Shown: positions 58,310 to 64,000 of the stretch, in pieces
How positions within the stretch are numbered: the stretch's first letter is position 1
Layout: the number at the start of each line of letters is the position of its first letter
Source: a virus
Reading direction: 5' to 3' (one strand)
Virus record (IMG/VR): IMGVR_UViG_3300035670_000082
Span: 36,570-100,569 of that record
Length of the DNA stretch: 64,000 nucleotides
Notes under the pieces: generated by a model
The model's database searches: none
Seen by the model: only the letters and a program-made list of their open reading frames with translations
Told to the model about the DNA's origin: nothing
Translations under genes and position numbers: made by a program

Positions 58310-59101
58310 ATGGCTAAAACAGTTACGGTGTGGTTGCGTCTCAACGAAAATACTTCACTTGGCGCTTCTTTGTTGGCTGGTGAATCTGCCTCTGCGCGCT
58401 CGCTGATTATCCGTCTTCACCCGTCCCCAACCGGCGGTGAGGACACGGAAGATTTTTACTTGCCATACAATCCGATAAGTGTTCAGTATGGAGATTTGTC
58501 TGATGAGATAGCGCAAATACCTAGACCCGGCACTACACCAATAGTTACTTTCAAATCCCACAGGTTGATGACCGTAAATATGACATTTACTCTTGCTAAA
58601 CCTGGCGATGGTCTTGTTACTTCAATTGAGAACGATTTGCAGGCTTTGCGAAGGTTCGCGGCTAGTTCAAACAGGCTCGTATCGTTGCTTAATTTTGATG
58701 AGTTGCTGACACAACCTCAGGCTTACAGAAACATGTCTGCCGAGGCGAATGCCGAAGGATTGTTTTTCAGTATTGTCGAGTTTTCATTTGAGTCAACACG
58801 CAGAAATACCCTGAATCAAATTACTCAGGCTAATTGTCAGTTGAGTTTGATTGAGAACAGAAATCCTTATCAAAATATTTCTTATATCCCCATTTTGAAG
58901 AAGGTGCGCCCACCCAAAAACTGCAAAAACAAAAAGTGGGCTAGGCGACATCCAGAAATTTGTTTTCCTGAAAAAATCAACAAAAAGGGTCTTCCCCTTT
59001 CGGTTATTCAAGACCACTTGGCGGCTTTGGGAATCGATTGGGTTAAGAACCAGAAGGCTGCGCAGGCGGCAATTGATGCTTTGGCTAGGCGCAACGACTA
59101 G
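58310..59101 (+). CDS. Baseplate protein, tube-end or LysM-like region
   Basis: 263 residues from ATG 58310. VTVWLRLNENTSLGASLLAGESASARSLIIRLHPSP, SFKFKSHRLMTVNMTFTLAKPG-like strands, and a C-terminal cysteine-containing region (CKNKKWARRHPEICFPEKINKKGLPLSVIQDHLAALGIDW) with a tail resembling a short binding domain. By position between tape measure and the hub gene, a baseplate adaptor at the end of the tube. The fold is not certain. Confidence 0.6.
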   Translation: MAKTVTVWLRLNENTSLGASLLAGESASARSLIIRLHPSPTGGEDTEDFYLPYNPISVQYGDLSDEIAQIPRPGTTPIVTFKSHRLMTVNMTFTLAKPGDGLVTSIENDLQALRRFAASSNRLVSLLNFDELLTQPQAYRNMSAEANAEGLFFSIVEFSFESTRRNTLNQITQANCQLSLIENRNPYQNISYIPILKKVRPPKNCKNKKWARRHPEICFPEKINKKGLPLSVIQDHLAALGIDWVKNQKAAQAAIDALARRND

Positions 59102-59107
59102 GCGACC

Positions 59108-60223
59108 ATGATAGGCAACGATGTACTGCTCATAGATTGGACGAAGGCTCCAAAACAACAGTTTGAAACGCCTTGGGAGAATGAGCGTCGAACTTTTGAA
59201 ATAGCACAGAATGTTACAAGCCTTCTCGTCGATTACACGGTGAACGGTTGCGCTCAGTTAACTGTCGAGTTGGTTGATGTTGGGTTGAAGATGTACCAAA
59301 ACAACTATTTTCAAATCGGAACACCAGTGCTGTTCAAGGGGGGCTACAACCCCGCAGAACCAGAAGGCTATGGGATGACATTCCGTATTTCAACGATTGA
59401 AATCAACCAATCCGATGGAGAGCATTGGACTGTCAAGTTGGAATTGCGCGACAAGGCTGTACAGGAAATGAAGGAAGATAAAACGCCGCAATCGTTTAGG
59501 TCTTCCACCGGTTTTGAATACGCCAGAAAAGTTGCGACAAAGTTCGGCTTGGAACCCTACATAGAGGAAATACCTGGCATCAAGCAGTCAACAATCAAGA
59601 TTAAAGAAAAGAATAACCGTGATTCTGTTTGGGATGTTCTCTTGAGGGCAGCACAGGACATATCGTTCATGTGTTTCGTCGCGAACAACAAACTGTTCTT
59701 CGGTTCACCTCAGTGGATGCTCGGCAGATGGGGCTTCGAGTCAGTTGAGGGTGTTTCCGTGGAAACATATCAAGGCAAAACCGAGAAACGCCAACTTTAC
59801 TATGTTCCACTTCTTTACCCTCATAATGCATTCAGCGATATTGACCCCGAAACAAAACGTCTTCTCTTGCTGAAGGCACCTTCATTTAGGCGTTCGGAGG
59901 ACTCACCGAAAGAGTCAGAGGGTTCTGCGGAGATTTGGGGCGGTCCGCTGTATGACAAAGGTGAAGGTTCTGCCTACAGGTTGCGTGCGGGGATGACAGT
60001 GATGCCGAGAGTTATTATTGATGGGAAAAATGTCATCCAAGGTGACAAAGTTATTGAAGGTTTTGATAACGCGTACATAATTACGAATGTCAAATATCAA
60101 TTTGCTCAACCGGAACCGATTGCGATTTCTTTTGCTACGGTGGATAAACTTGCTCCGGCAGATAAGCGAAAGTTAAACGAAAAAATTAACGAAATAACCG
60201 TTATCTCAGGAAGTGGGAGTTAG
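59108..60223 (+). CDS. Baseplate hub protein (gpD / late control D-like)
   Basis: 371 residues. ERRTFEIAQNVTSLLVDYTVNG, LVDVGLKMYQNNYFQIGTPVLFKGGYN, EHWTVKLELRDKAVQEMKEDK, GFEYARKVATKFGLEPYIEEIPG and DSVWDVLLRAAQDISFMCFVANNKLFFG match the gpD hub family fold, with a C-terminal WGGPLYDKGEGSAYRLRAGMTVMPRV. It joins the tube and the spike. Confidence 0.8.
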   Translation: MIGNDVLLIDWTKAPKQQFETPWENERRTFEIAQNVTSLLVDYTVNGCAQLTVELVDVGLKMYQNNYFQIGTPVLFKGGYNPAEPEGYGMTFRISTIEINQSDGEHWTVKLELRDKAVQEMKEDKTPQSFRSSTGFEYARKVATKFGLEPYIEEIPGIKQSTIKIKEKNNRDSVWDVLLRAAQDISFMCFVANNKLFFGSPQWMLGRWGFESVEGVSVETYQGKTEKRQLYYVPLLYPHNAFSDIDPETKRLLLLKAPSFRRSEDSPKESEGSAEIWGGPLYDKGEGSAYRLRAGMTVMPRVIIDGKNVIQGDKVIEGFDNAYIITNVKYQFAQPEPIAISFATVDKLAPADKRKLNEKINEITVISGSGS

Positions 60224-60225
60224 TT

Positions 60226-60639
60226 GTGTCGGTAGTGAACATGAATGACGGGATGGGCATTTTTCAACGCGCAGACTCTTTGCAGAGGAATGACAGCCGT
60301 GGTTCCTCTATTCACATCGGGATAGTTACTGCTGTTTCCTCTTCCACGAATACTGCTTTTGTTCGGATTCCTGCTATTAACGATGGCGCGGAACTCGGAC
60401 CATACAAATGTTTGGAATTGTTTACTAGGTCTGTCGAGACGCCAGTAAAACAAACTTTGAGTGTCACGACGGGGACAGCAGATGGGGTTACTGTTGTGAC
60501 ATCTGTAGCGCTTTCGAGCACCACAACGGACATACAGGGCGTTTACGGAAATCTGAATTTGCCCTCTGTCGGTCAGCGTGTTTTGGTAGTCTTGATAAAC
60601 GACTCCTTAGACCAAGGTGTCCTAGTTGGGAAACTATAA
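60226..60639 (+). CDS. Baseplate spike OB-domain protein
   Basis: 137 residues from GTG 60226. IHIGIVTAVSSSTNTAFVRIPAIND, then DIQGVYGNLNLPSVGQRVLVVLINDSLDQGVLVGKL is the OB-fold of gpV/gp5-type spike bases (GxxxxPxVGQRVLV...GxVLG-like). Short, so probably lacks the long beta-helix tip. Placed between hub and gp25-like gene. Confidence 0.7.
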   Translation: MSVVNMNDGMGIFQRADSLQRNDSRGSSIHIGIVTAVSSSTNTAFVRIPAINDGAELGPYKCLELFTRSVETPVKQTLSVTTGTADGVTVVTSVALSSTTTDIQGVYGNLNLPSVGQRVLVVLINDSLDQGVLVGKL

Positions 60640-60939
60640 ATGTTGAAACTGCCTATTTCTTTTAAAGCCGACGGAACAATGTCCACCATTCCCGAAGGAA
60701 CCGACGAATATTACGCAACCCTGCTCTCGAACACACTTCAGATAGAAGTCGGGGAATTGCCTATGAGCCAGTTGTACGGAGTGAAAGACCCTTCCTTCAA
60801 CACAAAATCCGTGGCGGATTCTTATGTTCGTCAGGCTGCTCAATTCGTACAAGAAATAACCGTGACAGAGGTATCTTCTGTTAGGGCGAACGATGAAGGA
60901 AATATTTCTTTAGGAATCAAATTCACGGTAAGGAACTGA
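60640..60939 (+). CDS. Baseplate wedge protein (gp25/gpW-like)
   Basis: 99 residues. LPISFKADGTMSTIPEGTDEYYATLLSNTLQIEVGELPMSQLYGVKDPSF and a closing strand with ISLGIKFTVRN are the gp25 wedge signature (Glu-rich loop, GELPM, YG). It starts right after the previous stop and seeds the sheath at the baseplate. Confidence 0.82.
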   Translation: MLKLPISFKADGTMSTIPEGTDEYYATLLSNTLQIEVGELPMSQLYGVKDPSFNTKSVADSYVRQAAQFVQEITVTEVSSVRANDEGNISLGIKFTVRN

Positions 60940-60940
60940 C

Positions 60941-62122
60941 ATGGCGACACCCGACTTCACACCATATGTAGACCTGACGCTATTTGACAAAACTGCGCAG
61001 ACGATTTATGACGAATCGGTGGAATACGCTAAAACTGCATTTCCGGAATTCAATCCTCGACCCGGAACCACAGAAAATGCGATACTTGAGGCTTCTTCCG
61101 TACAAACGGAATCTCTCATTACGGCAATAAACAGGTTGCCAAACTCTTTGATGCAAGGTCTTCTTTCCTTGATGGGTTTTGACCGCATCTCGGCAACACC
61201 ATCGCAAGCAAACATTACTTTCGAGGTCACGATTAACACTGGGGTGACCATTGCGGCAGGAACAGTTGTTTCGTTCGATGTCTTCGATAGTGACGGTGTA
61301 TTGACACAATACCTTTACGAAACTTCTGAAGATTTGGAAATTGCTTCAGGGAATACATCTGGAACTGTTTCCGCGACAGCGGTAACTCCATCACAATATC
61401 CAGACATACCCGCAGCATCGACCCTGACCCTCATATCGACAAGCCCTTTCATTTTGACGGTAACCATGGGGTCAGTTTCGACCGTCGGAACTGATGCTGA
61501 AACGGACACCGACTACTTCAACAGGGCTGTTCGTTTTCTTGCATCGTTGAATGCCTCGTTGGTTACCGCTTCTCAAATGACTAACTATATTTCGACAGCA
61601 TATCCGACTGTTGCGCGGTTCAAGGTTTATGATTTGACGGATTCATCCGATATGGAATTCAGCGCTGCTGACGCACCAGGTTCCGTAACCGTGTCGCTTT
61701 GTGACAGCGACGGCAACGCAATTTCGTCTGCCCAAAAAACCATTATAGAAAATGATTTGGAATCAAGAATAGTTGCGGGTGTTTCAGTTGATATGCACGA
61801 TACACAAGTCATTTTGGTTGATGTCACGATAAATGTTGTTTCGGAACCAAATTATTCAACCGCAACAGTCGCCCTTGCTGTCACCGATGCTATTGAAGCG
61901 TATCTGTCTGTTGCGGGTTGGGACTGGAAAGAAACAGTCGACTCCAAATATCTCTCCTCTATCGCATCACGCGTACCTGGGGTTAGGTATGTCGATACAT
62001 GTGTCAGCGAACTTGCGGCATCGTCTTCGCTTGCCACCGAATCTGGCAACAATGTAACAATATTGGAAAAAGGCGTGATACCTATTGGTAATTGCACGAC
62101 CACTGCTGTATCTGGCACTTAA
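60941..62122 (+). CDS. Baseplate J-like protein
   Basis: 393 residues. TAFPEFNPRPGTTENAILEASSVQTESLITAINRLPNSLMQGLLSLMGFDR is the family's helical N-terminus; then a strand region (NTGVTIAAGTVVSFDVFD), TDTDYFNRAVRFLASLNASLVTASQMTNYI, and C-terminal VLVDVTINVVSEPNYSTATVALAVTDAIEAYLS. Clear baseplate J/gp6-like protein; with the gp25-like wedge it builds the baseplate ring. Confidence 0.88.
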   Translation: MATPDFTPYVDLTLFDKTAQTIYDESVEYAKTAFPEFNPRPGTTENAILEASSVQTESLITAINRLPNSLMQGLLSLMGFDRISATPSQANITFEVTINTGVTIAAGTVVSFDVFDSDGVLTQYLYETSEDLEIASGNTSGTVSATAVTPSQYPDIPAASTLTLISTSPFILTVTMGSVSTVGTDAETDTDYFNRAVRFLASLNASLVTASQMTNYISTAYPTVARFKVYDLTDSSDMEFSAADAPGSVTVSLCDSDGNAISSAQKTIIENDLESRIVAGVSVDMHDTQVILVDVTINVVSEPNYSTATVALAVTDAIEAYLSVAGWDWKETVDSKYLSSIASRVPGVRYVDTCVSELAASSSLATESGNNVTILEKGVIPIGNCTTTAVSGT

Positions 62123-62124
62123 AC

Positions 62125-63417
62125 ATGACTGTATATATACGGAACTATATTGATGAGTCCGAACGTCGCTTCAACGAAGCGGTTTATGTTACGTCGCTTG
62201 GAGGTCTTTGGTCTAGCGACCAAACCCTGAACAGCGACCCGACGGTATACCTTGATGCGGAATTCGGCTCCCTGCGTGCAGAAGGGGCGTCCGAAGTAAA
62301 TGTCTACTTCAATATTTGGGGAGACCCGTCTTACGATATACCATCTCAGTTTGCCGTAACAGACTTCGATGATGCAGACGACGGGATTGAGTCGTTTGTG
62401 TGGATTCGCCCCACGAAAGACTGCACTATTTATGTGCAATCAATAATTACCAAAGTTTCATATGATGCGGTTTCCAATAAATACCTGCTGTCCACAAACC
62501 CCGCAGATGTCATCGAGGGGGAATTCGGCTCGCGCCAAATACGCTATGGTGCTGATGACGCCGTAAAATGGGTTTTGGTTCGCGCAAATCGATTAGCGGT
62601 ACCTAGTTCACCCGCATCACAAAGATATTCAATCGGTGTGCGGGTTCGCATTGTTTATGATTCAGAAGTTGGTATTGCAAATGTGGCACGCCCAACCATA
62701 ACAATGCTTAACGACCTATTCCTCAACAATTTTTCCCGAGAAGTAGTTGGTTTAATACCTGAAGTTTTTTTGGCGCAAGATTTTATTGAGTTGGACAATA
62801 CTGTCTCATTCCCCCTTGCCCGCCTTATTGATGTTTCATTTGCAACTGCCGGAACTGTTGAAGACAAGTATGAAGCATCACAATATTTGGACAGTGAATC
62901 CGATTTTGACCCAAATGACTCAAGCACATACAGCACCCTGATAAGCGCCGAAACAGCCGAAACATTGGAAACACTTCAATGGCTATCGCACTTCAGGGGG
63001 AGAGAACTACTTGTCACATACGAGCCATCGACGAACGGTGAGGAATGGACGGAGTTTGTTCTTGATGAATCAGAACTTGACAGCACACATGTTTTGGCTT
63101 CGTCTGCCATTTCTTCGTCGGGATTCTCTGGAGGAACAGACGGATACTTTAGGTGGCAAGTAGAAACAGGTTTTTACGGTCATAACGCAGGAACAATCAC
63201 GGCTATGATTTCGGCGATACAATTGTTGCTTTCGGAAACAAAAACTGTTTCATATACCGTTGGGACAAATGAAATAACTTTTGAAACAAAAATTGGGGAA
63301 ACGTTTGCTTCTGATGTTTTGGGTTTGATTGTCGGTGACGAGAATCCCTATATTTTGCAAGTTATCGAACCTGCAAGACCTCTCGGTATGGTGATACATC
63401 ACGAATTGGTGGCATAG
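62125..63417 (+). CDS. Baseplate or tail-tip protein, gpI-like by position
   Basis: 430 residues from ATG 62125. Beta-rich: FNEAVYVTSLGGLWSSD, PSYDIPSQFAVTDFDDADDGIESFVWIRPTKDCTIYVQS, WVLVRANRLAVPSSPASQRYSIGVRVRIVYDSEVG and ending IEPARPLGMVIHHELVA. No clear catalytic motif. It follows gpJ, the slot of gpI or a fibre-attachment protein, and the beta structure suits a carbohydrate-binding or fibre-like role. Confidence 0.55.
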   Translation: MTVYIRNYIDESERRFNEAVYVTSLGGLWSSDQTLNSDPTVYLDAEFGSLRAEGASEVNVYFNIWGDPSYDIPSQFAVTDFDDADDGIESFVWIRPTKDCTIYVQSIITKVSYDAVSNKYLLSTNPADVIEGEFGSRQIRYGADDAVKWVLVRANRLAVPSSPASQRYSIGVRVRIVYDSEVGIANVARPTITMLNDLFLNNFSREVVGLIPEVFLAQDFIELDNTVSFPLARLIDVSFATAGTVEDKYEASQYLDSESDFDPNDSSTYSTLISAETAETLETLQWLSHFRGRELLVTYEPSTNGEEWTEFVLDESELDSTHVLASSAISSSGFSGGTDGYFRWQVETGFYGHNAGTITAMISAIQLLLSETKTVSYTVGTNEITFETKIGETFASDVLGLIVGDENPYILQVIEPARPLGMVIHHELVA

Positions 63418-63482
63418 GTTTACTTCGCTTTTCGGGTGGGCTTAATTGGTGTAAACTTAAAGTATCCCTAGAGGGGAGCCAT

Positions 63483-63746
63483 ATGAGTGATGACGAGCAA
63501 ATCGGCGAGCCGATTATGGAGCAAATGCAGAAATTTATGCGCGAAAATTTGCCTTCAAAACTTGTCACCAACTACATAATTATTGCGGAGGTTGCCGACG
63601 AAGAGACACAGATGCTTCATCTTTCTGTCTCGGACACGATGACTCCGTGGTTGGCATACGGGATGCTTCACTCGGCGAGCACGATGCTCAGCGAAGGTGA
63701 AGTGCATTTCCCTACAGCAAATGAAGAAACAGACGAAACCGAATAG
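63483..63746 (+). CDS. Small acidic hypothetical protein
   Basis: 87 residues from ATG 63483 with GGGGAG upstream. Acidic, with IAEVADEETQMLHLSVSDTMTPWLAYGMLHSASTMLSEG: a beta strand then a helix, no membrane segment. First gene after the baseplate block, before the holin-like gene. Possibly a lysis regulator by context only. The 65 bp before it hold no clear promoter. Confidence 0.5.
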   Translation: MSDDEQIGEPIMEQMQKFMRENLPSKLVTNYIIIAEVADEETQMLHLSVSDTMTPWLAYGMLHSASTMLSEGEVHFPTANEETDETE

Positions 63747-63758
63747 GTGGAGGAAACA

Positions 63759-63998
63759 ATGGACAATAACATTAAGGCAAACGTCAGCGACCAAGCAGTC
63801 AAGGGTGCCGTCATTGGCGCTTTGGCTTATCTGGCAGGCAAGGCGGGCTTTGGCTCCGAGGTGGTGGCGTTGTTTACCCCTGTTGCTTTGGCGGGAATGG
63901 CGTGGCTTTCCACGAAAATCGGCGACAAGACCACCACAGCCATTTTTTCTGTTGTGACCGCTGTTGCTGAGGAGCATTCCAAAAAGAAGAAGAAGTAA
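63759..63998 (+). CDS. Holin-like small membrane protein
   Basis: 79 residues from ATG 63759 (GTG 63747 also in frame), with GGTGGAGG upstream. Two hydrophobic stretches (AVIGALAYLAGKAG and VVALFTPVALAGMAWLS) and a basic tail of lysines (HSKKKKK) match class II holin-like proteins. Phages often keep the lysis cassette just after the tail genes, but no endolysin is in the window, so other membrane roles are open. Confidence 0.55.
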   Translation: MDNNIKANVSDQAVKGAVIGALAYLAGKAGFGSEVVALFTPVALAGMAWLSTKIGDKTTTAIFSVVTAVAEEHSKKKKK

Positions 63999-64000
63999 TC

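Noticed and set aside
1-64000. tRNA, rRNA, CRISPR array, integrase or transposase
   Set aside because: I looked for cloverleaf-like GGTTC stems, repeat-spacer patterns and recombinase motifs while reading and found none. A tRNA scan would be needed to be certain.

Overview
The window is part of the genome of a lytic, contractile-tailed (myovirus-type) bacteriophage. Head, tail sheath, tail tube and baseplate genes are all present. I see no integrase, rRNA, tRNA or CRISPR array, and no lysin or tail fibre gene, so the genome must continue beyond the window. The host is very probably an actinobacterium: there is a WhiB-type regulator (6892-7284, four cysteines plus GIWGG), a B12-type ribonucleotide reductase, and promoters placed so that the transcript would begin at the start codon, as is common in Actinomycetota.

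Layout. 1-1564: small genes of an early or accessory type (partial PD-(D/E)xK-like nuclease, winged-helix protein, nucleotide-modification/MazG-like protein). 1581-6424: two large multidomain proteins (ADP-ribosyltransferase-like and HExxH zincin-like) that share a DGDGDG N-terminal module. 6421-9871: Zn-ribbon protein, WhiB, primase-helicase, HTH protein, small membrane protein. 9873-18516: nucleotide metabolism and accessory genes on both strands (2OG oxygenase, MazG, DNA methyltransferase, class II RNR, dual-specificity phosphatase, SNase). 18643-42916, minus strand: the head module, read from portal to prohead protease, a possible scaffold or core protein, about 14.5 kb of very large unusual proteins, then the major capsid protein. 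42995-49338, plus strand: terminase, HTH protein, recombination genes (Rad52-like, RecB-like nuclease), helicase-loader-like protein, and a PAPS-reductase-like/ParB-like pair. 49394-63998, plus strand: basic protein, head-tail connectors, sheath, tube, frameshifted tail chaperones, tape measure, baseplate, holin-like protein.

The most unusual part is a set of probable virion cargo proteins. Four giant or large proteins lying between the protease and the capsid gene share a cysteine-pair module (C-P-x-G ... T-D ... C with exactly 17 residues between the cysteines). A second module (V-K-x-L-G-x-P followed by DGDGDG) occurs four times in three other proteins, one of them right after the capsid gene. 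Behind these modules are different enzyme-like domains: two PI3/4-kinase-like domains (DRHxxN plus ID[FL]G), two zincin-like domains (HExxHAEHxY), and two ADP-ribosyltransferase-like domains. I infer a modular system in which sorting tags load enzymes into the capsid for delivery to the host with the DNA. That is a hypothesis from gene order and motifs and is not proven. Small genes alternate with the large ones and are translationally coupled to them; they may be chaperones or inhibitors.
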